Positions 34,043 through 42,348 of a DNA stretch of 64,000 nucleotides are shown piece after piece. Below the pieces are notes generated by a model, which saw nothing but the letters and a program-made list of their open reading frames with translations, was not told where the DNA came from and searched no databases. The position numbers and the translations under genes are program-made. Within the stretch, counting starts at the first letter, position 1. Every line of letters begins with the position of its first letter. The stretch is from assembly GCA_965229885.1 (NCBI GenBank), contig CBDDJX010000002.1:372001-436000 (forward strand). The letters run 5' to 3'. Origin of the DNA: DATLLJ01 sp965229885 (GTDB taxonomy: Bacteria > Acidobacteriota > Vicinamibacteria > Vicinamibacterales > CAVVIG01).

Positions 34043-34848
34043 TCAAGGTGTCCCCACGGTTCGCGAAGGTGTGCCGACCTTCGCCGACAGGCTGTGTGTG
34101 GCCGCCGAAGCCTCGAGCGACGGCGCCCAGCCGCCGCCGACGAGCACGACAAAGATGGCCGCCGCGGTCAGGTCCGCAGTGGCACCCGGGTTGGCGGTGT
34201 TGCGAGCGTCGCGCAGGTTACGATCCATCTCGTCGATTGCGCACCGCCACTCCGCCGAGCGAACGCCGCCCACCGCGAGCGCGGCACGCGCCCGCCGCGA
34301 CACCTCCTGCGCGGCGGGCGACGTGCGTGTCTTCCGCTCGGGCGAGCACGGTCAGGAACGTTTCGACGACCGCATCGCCCCAGGACAGTCCGTCGCGACG
34401 CGCCCGGTCGAGCGCCGGCGTGCCGGTCTCGAACGTCATCTCGTCCACCCGGCGCAGCGCGTCGAAAACCCACCCGCGGCGACGGGAAAACGGGCGCGGT
34501 GCCTTTTCCGGCGCTCGGTGATCCGAGGAGCGCCGCGCGTGCCAGTGGCGACCGGAGGAGCACCATCCCGAGATTCGTGTTGGACTGGGTCCACTGCGCT
34601 GTGGCCTCGATGGCGAGCCGTACCGTCGCGCCGACAGGGCGCGTGCCGGCGCCGGAGAGCGGTGCGCCAATCGCGGCTGCGCTCGCAAGGAAGTCCTCGT
34701 AGCGTGCATCGGCGAAGTGACGTCCCGGCGAAACGTTCCCAGGTTTCGGCGCGGCCGCCTCGAGCAGACACGCCAGCTGTGCCGCCGCTGCGACGTCTGC
34801 GACTCGAATCGTACCGTCCGATGTGCCCGACATGCCGATGCTCGTCAT
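34043..34848 (-). pseudogene. Triphosphoribosyl-dephospho-CoA synthase (CitG)-like gene, shattered
   Basis: The N-terminal part reads CLLEAAAPKPGNVSPGRHFA, then YEDFLASAAAIGAPLSGAGT and QSNTNLGMVLL. An internal stretch is deleted. DEMTFETGTPALDRARRDGL and VVETFLTVLARAEDTHVARR follow in a second frame. RNTANPGATADLTAAAIFVV follows in a third, ending at 34043. The order and content match CitG-like proteins associated with methanopterin C1 gene clusters. At least two frameshifts and one deletion inactivate it. It lies between PTPS and the ATP-grasp remnant. Confidence 0.8.
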
Positions 34849-34849
34849 C

Positions 34850-35341
34850 CGCAGAGTTCCGCGGCGCCTGCGATGCCAGCTCCCGGTACAGCCCAGACTC
34901 CACACGGCCGACCAGATGATCGACGATGGCCCCGGCGACGTCGAGGCCGTGGCCCCCGACGACGAAGGCGCGCACGTCGCGCCCGCCGTGGTCCACCGCG
35001 CGCTGCATGTAGAACACCGCGCCTGTCTGCTCGAGGCACTGCACGACCCGGAATGCGACGTCGGGATCGGTGACGCGCACGATGCCGTGCCCCATCGAAC
35101 CGAAGATCGGCTTGACGATCACGTCGCCCATGGCCCGCACGGCCGCCATCGCGTCGGCCCCGCCCTCGCACACGATCGTCTCGGGCGTCGGCAGCCCCGC
35201 CTCCTGCAGCAGCGCCGTTGTGTAGAACTTGTCGACCGAGCGCTCGATGGCGCGCGGCGAGTTCATCGCAGGCACGCCGCGTTCCTCGATCCAGTCGTCG
35301 GCGTGCCACCCGGGAGACGCACAGAGTATGGCAATGTTCAT
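34850..35341 (-). pseudogene. RimK-like ATP-grasp ligase with internal deletions
   Basis: Starts MNIAILCASPGWHADD, then jumps to IEERGVPAMNSPRAIERSVD, FYTTALLQEAGLPTPETIVC, VIVKPIFGSMGHGIVRV and AVFYMQRAVDHGGRDVRAFV. It then jumps from VVGG to GLDVAGAIVDHLVGRVESG. The N-terminal lobe and the Mg-binding C-terminal portion (DWRTN/EVNG-type region) are missing, both in frame. The native stop is lost and the frame runs into the next gene. This is a decayed homologue of the ATP-grasp protein of bacterial methanopterin clusters. Confidence 0.75.
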
Positions 35342-35803
35342 GGAGAGCGTGGGCTTCGAGCATTGAGTCTAACGGAGAAACATGCGTGAGAGCTGCGGTT
35401 AAACGCTTTTCAGATAGCCCTTGTACTACCTGTGGCCGGCCATGGTACTTCTGCGTGCACTGATGCGGGAGGACACCAGCGCTTGCCGCGGCCGTAGGCG
35501 CGCATGACGGCGCCGCGCTGCCGCGCATTGAGGCACGTGGTCAGCAATCCTGCCACGCTGTCCTCCGTGCGGTCTTTGGCCAGGCTGATCACCTTCGCCG
35601 TGCACGAGGTCCGAGAGCACGGTTTCGACGAGATCGACGACGGCAACCAGTTGCAGCTATTTGACTTATGACCGGACACTACTAGACGCGCACGGCTGGC
35701 AACGATGTGGGGGCGGTTGTCGTTGACTCCGAAGGTGGTGGCGGCGACGTGCCGCCACGGCACGCCGCGCCGATCGCGTACGTCACGCCGAGGAGGAAGT
35801 TTC
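35342..35803. other. Gap with no recognised gene; possible remnant 3' end
   Basis: About 460 bases. The plus strand ends an open frame with RLITFAVHEVREHGFDEIDD then GNQLQLFDL and TGA at about 35668. This looks like a genuine protein C-terminus but cannot be assigned. No start, domain or RNA is evident elsewhere in the gap. It borders the decayed cluster, so eroded sequence is likely. Confidence 0.35.
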
Positions 35804-36211
35804 TTACCTTCGTGTCGCCTTTCCTCTCAGCATGCGATCGAGGCTGTACGTGCCGCCGCCGCGCAGCATGATGTACAGAAATACGAAGAAATACAGAACC
35901 GAGAGTTCGCCACGGTTCTCAATGGGCCAGCCGGGACGATTCAGAATATGGGTGTGGACGATCAGGTACGCACTGGCCATTTCGGCCGCGCCGAGGAATG
36001 CGGCGAATGAGGTGAACAGGCCGAGCGCGAGGAGCGGGCTGCAGATGGCTTCGATCAGACTGGCCAGGCTCCGGATCGAATACAGGGGCCACTGCGGCCC
36101 GCCGTACCAGCCGAGCCACTTCTGGGGGGCGTGAAAAATGAACAAGAACGCCACACCCAGGCGCAGCACGAGGTAGCCGAATTCGGCATATCGGTGGCAG
36201 AACCGTTCCAT
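35804..36211 (-). CDS. DoxX family membrane protein
   Basis: A 135-residue protein with four predicted helices: GYLVLRLGVAFLFIFHAPQK, ICSPLLALGLFTSFAAFLGA, MASAYLIVHTHI and VLYFFVFLYIMLRGGGTYSL. The WLGWYGG and the final GGGTYSLDRML patterns are typical of DoxX. ATG 36211 was chosen; the upstream 29 in-frame codons look non-coding. The cellular role is not established; relatives take part in thiosulfate oxidation or redox stress. Confidence 0.8.
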   Translation of the reverse strand: MERFCHRYAEFGYLVLRLGVAFLFIFHAPQKWLGWYGGPQWPLYSIRSLASLIEAICSPLLALGLFTSFAAFLGAAEMASAYLIVHTHILNRPGWPIENRGELSVLYFFVFLYIMLRGGGTYSLDRMLRGKATRR

Positions 36212-36286
36212 CACCGTCAATGTCCTGCACCTGCTGGAGCACGTGCAACAAGAATCGAGCGGTGCCCAAAGGGTTCTATAATCGGC

Positions 36287-38800
36287 ATGATGAGTCACCG
36301 TCGCTGCGTGTCTCTGTCGATCGCGCTGGTCCTGCTTGGCCTGCCGATCGTCACCGCGACCGCCCAGGGCCCTCGGCGGCCGTCGCAGCCGATGCAGGCG
36401 GCGGTCCGCGCCTTCATCGAAGGCCGGTACGACGAAGTCGACATCTTGACGGCCAAGCTGGACGCGACCGATCCCGATGTGATTGCGGTGAAGGCGCGCG
36501 CCGCGATCGCTCGCGGGCGCTACGAGGAGGCGGAAGCGATGCTCCGGCCCGCGGTGCCCCTGGCGCCGACGAGTGAGGCGGCGCTCCAGTTGGGACTGCT
36601 GCTGCAGATGCTTGGACGGCCCGGCGCGACCATGATTCTGGAAAGAGTCGCGCTGCTCGCCGGCAGAAGCCCCGATCCGACGGACATCGCGCGCGGCGCA
36701 CGCGCCGAGCGTGCGCTCGGCAAGTTGCGCGACGCCAACGCGTCGTACCAGCTCGCCGTGAACCGTGCGCCTGCCGATCCAGACATCAACACCGCGTGGG
36801 GCGAGCTCTTCCTGCAGACGGAACAGAACAGCGAAGCGCTGAAGTCGTTCAAGGCGGTCCTCGATGCGGACGAGCGATGGACGCCCGCGTTCCTCGGCGC
36901 CGCGAAGGCGCTCGCCGACGATGATCCGCCGCAGGCGGTGGCGCTGGCGAAGAAGGCGCTCGCGATCAATCCATCGTCAGTCGACGCGCACGTGTTCCTG
37001 GCAGGCCAGGCGACCGCCGCCGACAAGCGCGACGAAGCGCGGGAGTCCCTGCAGAAGGCGCTCGCCGTCAATCCGTCGAGCCTCGACGCGCACGCGCTGC
37101 TGGCCGCCATAGCGTACGTCGAAGACAAGCAGGCGGAGTACGAGGCGGAAGTCGCGAAGACGCTCGCCATCACACCGAACTACGGCGAGGTGTACCGCGT
37201 GGCGGGGCAGCTTGCGGCGAGCAACTACCGGTTCGATGAAGCGGTGGCGCTGGCGCGCCGGGCGGTCGCGCTCGACCCCGGCAACGCCGGGGCGCTCACC
37301 GATCTCGGCACGCATCTGCTGCGGACCGGCGACGAGCCGGCCGCGCGCAGCGCGCTCGAGCAGTCCTTCAAGCTCCATCCCTACAGCGTCGTGACCTTCA
37401 ACCTGCTGGGCATGATGGACAAGCTCGACACGTTCGAGACCTTTCGCGACGGCGATCTGATCTTCCGGATGCCGAAGGACGAGGCGCCGGTCCTCCGCGA
37501 GTCCATCGTCCTGCTGTCGCACAGGGCGCTTGACGAATTCGCCAAGCGGTACCAGTTCACCGCCCAGGGTCCGATTCTCATCGAGGTGTTCGACAAGCAC
37601 GACGACTTCGCCGTCCGGAACGTGGGGCTGCCGGGTATGGTCGGCGCCGTCGGCGCCTGCTTCGGCCGCGTCGTGACGATGGACTCGCCGAAGGCGCTTC
37701 CGCCGGGATCGTTCCAGTGGGAGGCGACGCTCTGGCACGAGCTGGCCCACGTCATCACGATCCAGATGTCGAACCAGCGGATTCCCCGCTGGCTCACCGA
37801 AGGGATTTCGACCTTTGAAGAGAAGCGCGCCCGATCGGACTGGGCGCGCGGGCAGGACGTCGAATTCGCGACGCTCCTCGGCCGCGGCGAAACGATCAAG
37901 TTGCGCGAGCTGAACGCCGCGTTCACGAACCCGCGGACGATCTCGATCGCCTACTTCGAAGCCGCGCTGCTCGTGGAGCACCTCGTGGAGTTGTACGGCG
38001 ATAGCGGCGTGGCAAAGCTCGTGCGCGCCTACGCCAGGGGGATCGACACCGACGCCGCGCTGAAGGCGGCCCTCGACACCGACTTCGAGAAGCTGCAGGT
38101 CAGCTTCGCGCAGTTCAACGACCGAATGTTCGGCGCGATCATGCCCGCGCTCAAGGCCAACACCAAGGACAAGGAGCTGCAGTCGATGCCGCTGACGGCG
38201 CTGCGGGCCTACGCGTCTGAGAACCCGGGGAACTTTGCAGGGCAGGTGACGCTTGGTCACGCGCTCCTCAAGGAGCAGCAGATCGACGAGGCGCAGCAGG
38301 CGTTCGAGCGCGCTGCGGCGCTGGTGCCCGTCGCGCGCGGTCCCGACAGTCCGCACGCGCAGCTGGCCGCGATTGCGCTAGGGAAGAACGATCGCAACCG
38401 CGCCATCACGGAGCTGCAGGCGCTTGTCGCCGTGGACTTCGACAACATCGATGCGGCGCGTCAGCTCGCCTCGCTCCTTCGCGCGGCCGGCGTCGTCGAT
38501 CCGGCGATACTGCGGCCGGTCTTCGAGCGCATCACCGCCATCGATCCCTTCGACGCCGACGCCCACGCGACGCTCGGCCGCCTGGCGATCGAGCGCAGCG
38601 AGCCGGACACCGCGGCGCGCGAGTTCCGCATGGTGATCGCGCTCGGACCGGTTGACCGGGCCGCCGCCATCACCGATCTGGCGGACAGCTATTTCAGGGG
38701 CGGCAAGAGGGCCGACGCCAAGAAGCAGACGCTAGCCGCCCTCGAGATTGCGCCAAACTACGAACGCGCGCAGACGCTCCTGCTGCAGCTCGTGGACTGA
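36287..38800 (+). CDS. Exported TPR protein with gluzincin-type peptidase domain
   Basis: An 837-residue protein. It has a signal peptide (VSLSIALVLLGLPIVTATAQ). N-terminal TPR repeats (about 30-390) include FIEGRYDEVDILTAK and ALAINPSSVDAHVFLAGQA. A peptidase-MA-like domain (about 400-620) has the zinc motif LWHELAHVITIQMSN and the downstream Glu in RWLTEGISTFEEKRAR. C-terminal TPRs (about 640-837) complete it. The HExxH plus distal Glu are intact, so it may be an active metallopeptidase of the periplasm. ATG 36287 was chosen because it leads into the signal peptide. Confidence 0.8.
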   Translation: MMSHRRCVSLSIALVLLGLPIVTATAQGPRRPSQPMQAAVRAFIEGRYDEVDILTAKLDATDPDVIAVKARAAIARGRYEEAEAMLRPAVPLAPTSEAALQLGLLLQMLGRPGATMILERVALLAGRSPDPTDIARGARAERALGKLRDANASYQLAVNRAPADPDINTAWGELFLQTEQNSEALKSFKAVLDADERWTPAFLGAAKALADDDPPQAVALAKKALAINPSSVDAHVFLAGQATAADKRDEARESLQKALAVNPSSLDAHALLAAIAYVEDKQAEYEAEVAKTLAITPNYGEVYRVAGQLAASNYRFDEAVALARRAVALDPGNAGALTDLGTHLLRTGDEPAARSALEQSFKLHPYSVVTFNLLGMMDKLDTFETFRDGDLIFRMPKDEAPVLRESIVLLSHRALDEFAKRYQFTAQGPILIEVFDKHDDFAVRNVGLPGMVGAVGACFGRVVTMDSPKALPPGSFQWEATLWHELAHVITIQMSNQRIPRWLTEGISTFEEKRARSDWARGQDVEFATLLGRGETIKLRELNAAFTNPRTISIAYFEAALLVEHLVELYGDSGVAKLVRAYARGIDTDAALKAALDTDFEKLQVSFAQFNDRMFGAIMPALKANTKDKELQSMPLTALRAYASENPGNFAGQVTLGHALLKEQQIDEAQQAFERAAALVPVARGPDSPHAQLAAIALGKNDRNRAITELQALVAVDFDNIDAARQLASLLRAAGVVDPAILRPVFERITAIDPFDADAHATLGRLAIERSEPDTAAREFRMVIALGPVDRAAAITDLADSYFRGGKRADAKKQTLAALEIAPNYERAQTLLLQLVD

Positions 38801-38824
38801 CCCGCGACGCGACGCCCGCCATCT

Positions 38825-39484
38825 CTATGCCCAGTCTTGTTCGGCGCGCGTGCGCTGGCGGAAGAGGAAGATACCGCCGGCGCCGCACAGGAAGCCGGCG
38901 ACATGCGCCATGAACGCCACGCCGCCGCCACCGGTGCTCGCCGTGACCGCGATGGCGCCGGCACTGAAGAGCTGCATCAGGAACCAGAAGCCCAGTAGCA
39001 GGATGGCCGGCACTTCGATCACCTGCCAGAAAATCACGAGCGGAATCAGCGTCAGCACGCGGGAGCGTGGATAGAGGACGAGATACGCGCCCATGACGCC
39101 GGCGACGGCGCCGCTCGCGCCGATCATCGGTAGCGTTGATCCCGGATCGATGACGATCTGCCCGGTCGCCGCCGCGAGGCCGCAGAGCAGATAGAAGACG
39201 AGGAAGCGGCCGTGGCCGACCCGGTCCTCGACGTTGTCGCCGAAGATCCAGAGGTACCACATGTTGCCGATCACGTGCATCCAGCTGCCGTGCAGAAACA
39301 TCGACGTCACGAGCGTCACGGCATGGAGGCGCGCGGGGACGACGCCGTAGAGCTGCAGGAAGTCCGGCAGCACGTCGCGGGGCAGCGAGAGCTCGAAGAA
39401 CCACGCGACCGCGTTGAGGAGAATGACGGTGACGGTGATGTACGGCGTGGTCCGGCACGGGATGACGTCCCGCAGGGGGAACAT
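38825..39484 (-). CDS. Rhomboid family intramembrane serine protease
   Basis: A 219-residue inner-membrane protein. The rhomboid blocks are LVTSMFLHGSWMHVIGNMWY (His/Asn), FGDNVEDRVGHGRFLVFYLL, MIGASGAVAGVMGAYLVLYP with the nucleophilic Ser in GASGA, and VAFMAHVAGFLCGA with the catalytic His. ATG 39484 was chosen because it starts at MFPLRDV, standard for this group. It is 7 bases downstream of the leuA stop on the same strand, so it may be co-transcribed by chance of compact packing. It cleaves membrane substrates within the bilayer; the target is unknown. Confidence 0.9.
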   Translation of the reverse strand: MFPLRDVIPCRTTPYITVTVILLNAVAWFFELSLPRDVLPDFLQLYGVVPARLHAVTLVTSMFLHGSWMHVIGNMWYLWIFGDNVEDRVGHGRFLVFYLLCGLAAATGQIVIDPGSTLPMIGASGAVAGVMGAYLVLYPRSRVLTLIPLVIFWQVIEVPAILLLGFWFLMQLFSAGAIAVTASTGGGGVAFMAHVAGFLCGAGGIFLFRQRTRAEQDWA

Positions 39485-39491
39485 GTCAGCG

Positions 39492-40697
39492 TCAGCCGAC
39501 GCGGCTCGGCCCGGAGGCCCCGGAGGTAACGTTGCGCTGCTCGACGATCCGGCGGAGCTCGCCATCGCTGACGGCTTTGTGGTGCTCGGTGAGCGCGATG
39601 ACCGCGAGGTACACCCGATCGAGATCGTCAGCGACGAGCGCGAAGCCGAGCGCTTCGCACCGGCTCTGCACGGCGTGGCGCCCCGAGTGGCGGCCGAGGA
39701 CGAGGCGTGCAACCGGCTGCCCGACGTCCTGCGGCCTCATGATCTCGTAGGTGCGCGGATCCTTGAGGACGCCGTCCTGATGGATGCCCGCCTGGTGGGC
39801 GAACGCGTTACGGCCGACGATCGCCTTGTTGGCCTGCACCGGCTCGCTCGTCAACCGCGTCAGGAGCTGGCTGGTTTCGTACAGCGCGCTGCTGTTCACG
39901 GCGGTGTCGTACGGCAGGCGATCGCGTCGGACACGGAACGCCATCACGAGCTCCTCGAGCGAGGCGTTGCCCGCACGCTCGCCGATGCCGTTGATCGTGC
40001 ACTCGATCTGGCGCGCGCCGCCCTGGACCGCGGCGAGGCTGTTCGCCACGGCGAGGCCGAGGTCGTCATGGCAATGCGCGCTGAAGATCGCGCGGTTGGC
40101 GTTGGACACGCGCTGCAGCACGTCGGCAAAAAAGGTGCGGATCTCGTCCGAGGTCGCGTACCCGACCGTGTCGGGGAGGTTGATCGTCGTCGCGCCTTCG
40201 CGGATGGCGGCTTCGATCACGCGGCACAGGAAATCCGGGTCGCTGCGCGTCGCATCCTCCGCCGAAAACTCCACATCGTCGGTAAACCGGCGGGCGAGGC
40301 GGACCGCCGCGATGACCAGTTCGAGGCATTTCTCCCGGGTGATGCGCAGCTTGGAGGTGAGATGCAGATCGGAGGTCGCGATAAACGTGTGGATGCGCGA
40401 CCGTTCGGCCGGCTCGAGCGCGCGCGCGGCCACTTCGATGTCCTCGGTGCGCGTGCGGGCCAGCGCCGCAATCGTCGGCCGCCGGACCTCGGCCGCAATC
40501 TGCCGGACGGCTTCAGAATCGGCGGCGGACGCGATGGGGAAGCCGGCCTCGAGGATGTCGACGCCCAGGGTGTCCAGGGCGCGGGCCAGCGTGAGCTTGG
40601 CCGGCACGTCCAGTGAAAAGCCGGGCGCCTGCTCGCCGTCGCGGAGCGTCGTGTCGAAGATGACTACCCGGGCCACATCGGCGGAGCCGTCGCGCAT
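39492..40697 (-). CDS. leuA: 2-isopropylmalate synthase (or related homocitrate-synthase-type enzyme)
   Basis: A 401-residue TIM-barrel Claisen condensation enzyme. It contains VVIFDTTLRDGEQAPGFSLD, FSAEDATRSDPDFL, TINLPDTVGYATSDEIRTFF, FSAHCHDDLGLAVANSLAAV and INGIGERAGNASLEELVMAF. It also has FAHQAGIHQDGVLKDP and GRHSGRHAV. It has no C-terminal regulatory allosteric domain (short form), so leucine feedback is doubtful. leuC/leuD lie 1 kb away, across a divergent LysR gene. Their presence favours leucine synthesis. ATG 40697 has a GGGA ribosome site. Confidence 0.85.
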   Translation of the reverse strand: MRDGSADVARVVIFDTTLRDGEQAPGFSLDVPAKLTLARALDTLGVDILEAGFPIASAADSEAVRQIAAEVRRPTIAALARTRTEDIEVAARALEPAERSRIHTFIATSDLHLTSKLRITREKCLELVIAAVRLARRFTDDVEFSAEDATRSDPDFLCRVIEAAIREGATTINLPDTVGYATSDEIRTFFADVLQRVSNANRAIFSAHCHDDLGLAVANSLAAVQGGARQIECTINGIGERAGNASLEELVMAFRVRRDRLPYDTAVNSSALYETSQLLTRLTSEPVQANKAIVGRNAFAHQAGIHQDGVLKDPRTYEIMRPQDVGQPVARLVLGRHSGRHAVQSRCEALGFALVADDLDRVYLAVIALTEHHKAVSDGELRRIVEQRNVTSGASGPSRVG

Positions 40698-40744
40698 CGT
40701 CCCTTTGTAGCTGGCGGCGGGCCTAGAAGTCAAAGCGATAGTAA

Positions 40745-40772
40745 TTACCGAAAGATAAGGTCGGTTTATAAT
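40745..40772 (+). promoter_or_regulatory. Candidate promoter giving a leaderless lysR transcript
   Basis: A perfect TATAAT (40767-40772) lies just 7 bases before the GTG start at 40780, and a weak TTACCG (40745-40750) lies 16 bases upstream. Transcription would begin at or one base before the start codon, with no room for a ribosome site. The surrounding inverted sequence AGAT...ATCT may be an operator for LysR and leuA. Confidence 0.45.
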
Positions 40773-40779
40773 CTTCACT

Positions 40780-41667
40780 GTGGATCTGCCCGCGCTGAAG
40801 ATCTTTCTGGTCGTCGCCCAGGAGCGCAGCTTTTCCCGCGCTGCAGCCAAAGTCCACCGGACCCAGCCGGCCGTCAGCCAGGCGGTGCGGCGGCTGGAAG
40901 ACGATCTAGGCGAGCAGCTCTTCGACCGCTCTTCCAAGACGGGCACGCTGACCGAGGCCGGGCGGATGCTCCAGAACTACGGGCAGCGCCTCGTGCGTCT
41001 GGCGGAAGAGACCGAGTCGGCGGTCCGCGACCTCCGCGATCTGCGGCGCGGCCGCGTGCTCATCGGCGCGAACGAGGCGGCGGTGCACACCCTCCTCCCG
41101 CTCATTGCGCGGTTTCGTCAGCGCTATCCCGACATCGCCGCCGACGTCCGCCGCGTGCCGGCGCGGCAGATTGCGGTCGAAGTACAGCAGGGCAGCCTCG
41201 ATTTCGGGGCGCTCACGTTCCGACCGCCGGAGGCAGGGCTGCTCGAGGTCGCGGTCGGCACCGACGAGCTCGTCCTGCTGGTGCCGCCATCCCACCCGCT
41301 CGCCAAACGCCCGCAGGTCTCGATGGAGGATGTCGCGGCGGAGCTCATCGTCGCGCACAACGACCCGTCACCCGCCCGCGAGCGCGTGCTTCGGCTGTTC
41401 GAGCAGCGGCACATCCCGCTGCGCATGGCCATTTCGCTGCCGAGCCTCGACGGGATCAAGCGCGCGGTGGAGATGAAGCTCGGCGTCGCCCTGCTGCCGC
41501 GCCGCTGCGCGATCACCGAGATAGCGAACGGACGCCTCGTGGGGATTCCGGTGGCCGGCGTGTCCCGCCGCCGTCAGGTGATGCTCGTCTGCCGCCGCGC
41601 GCACCGGTCGTATGCCGCGGACGCGTTTCTCGAGGTGGCGCAGGAGAAAAAGCCAGCCGCTGTCTAA
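40780..41667 (+). CDS. LysR-family transcriptional regulator
   Basis: A 295-residue DNA-binding protein. The winged helix is residues 1-60 (ALKIFLVVAQERSFSRAAAK, TQPAVSQAVRRLEDDLGEQL). The periplasmic-binding-type sensor domain is residues 90-290, with LPLIARFRQRYPDIAADVRR, DELVLLVPPSHPLAKRPQ and GIKRAVEMKLGVALLPRR. It is divergent from leuA across an 82-base region that holds its own strong -10 box. LysR proteins commonly regulate the divergent gene, so control of leucine genes is likely. The effector is unknown. Confidence 0.88.
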   Translation: MDLPALKIFLVVAQERSFSRAAAKVHRTQPAVSQAVRRLEDDLGEQLFDRSSKTGTLTEAGRMLQNYGQRLVRLAEETESAVRDLRDLRRGRVLIGANEAAVHTLLPLIARFRQRYPDIAADVRRVPARQIAVEVQQGSLDFGALTFRPPEAGLLEVAVGTDELVLLVPPSHPLAKRPQVSMEDVAAELIVAHNDPSPARERVLRLFEQRHIPLRMAISLPSLDGIKRAVEMKLGVALLPRRCAITEIANGRLVGIPVAGVSRRRQVMLVCRRAHRSYAADAFLEVAQEKKPAAV

Positions 41668-41754
41668 GAGCACGACCACGAAGGATCCGTGACCTCTGTT
41701 CGTTGCCCGTGACTTCCGTGGTAGTGCTTCTTGGAGCGTGGTAGTACTTGTTGC

Positions 41755-42348
41755 TCAGAAACCGTTGAGGTAGGGCAGCCTTGCGGCGACGGCCTTCACC
41801 TCCTCGAACCGATCGAGGAGCATCGCCGTCGGGTTCCATTGTCCGCTCATGAACCCGTCGCGGAGCGCGGGCGGAAGGGACGCCGTCACTCGCAGCGCGC
41901 CTGCGGTCACGACGCCGGATTCCACATCGGCATCAATCACCGTCCCGGGCGCGCGCTCGACGAGCGTCTGGAGCGGCTCCACCGTCTCGTGGCTCGCGAC
42001 GAAGCAGGGGAGCCCCAGAATGGACGCGTTGCCCTGAAAGATCTCCGAGAACGACTCGCCGACGATCGCCACGATTCCCGCGCGCGCGAGTCCCTGCGGC
42101 GCGTGCTCGCGCGACGATCCGGAGCCAAAGTTCCGGTTCACGATGAGGATTGACGCGCCGGCGTAGCGCGGGTCGTTGAAGGGATGTGTCGGATCCGCGG
42201 CCCGATCGTCCTCGAACAGGTGCTGCTCGAGGTCGTCGAACGACACTGCCCGCAGGAACCGCGCGGGCATGATCCGATCGGTGTCGATGTCGTGGCCGCG
42301 TAGCGGCACGCCGCGGCCTGATACGTTCTTGATCGACCCGGCGGCCAT
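41755..42348 (-). CDS. leuD: 3-isopropylmalate dehydratase small subunit
   Basis: A 197-residue aconitase-swivel domain that pairs with LeuC to isomerise isopropylmalate. Diagnostic stretches: RGHDIDTDRIMPARFLR, NRNFGSGSSREHAPQGLARA (substrate-binding loop), AIVGESFSEIFQGNASILGL and a C-terminal FEEVKAVAARLPYLNGF. ATG 42348 overlaps the leuC stop (ATGA), giving translational coupling. The length is normal. Confidence 0.92.
   Translation of the reverse strand: MAAGSIKNVSGRGVPLRGHDIDTDRIMPARFLRAVSFDDLEQHLFEDDRAADPTHPFNDPRYAGASILIVNRNFGSGSSREHAPQGLARAGIVAIVGESFSEIFQGNASILGLPCFVASHETVEPLQTLVERAPGTVIDADVESGVVTAGALRVTASLPPALRDGFMSGQWNPTAMLLDRFEEVKAVAARLPYLNGF

Noticed and set aside
39492..40697. 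Homocitrate synthase (nifV/lysine pathway) instead of leuA
   Set aside because: Not excluded, but the nearby leuC and leuD and the lack of lysine or nitrogenase genes favour leucine synthesis.
41668..41754. Repeated gtggtagt-cttcttg sequence between lysR and leuD as an IS end
   Set aside because: Only a short direct repeat; no inverted partner, target duplication or transposase.
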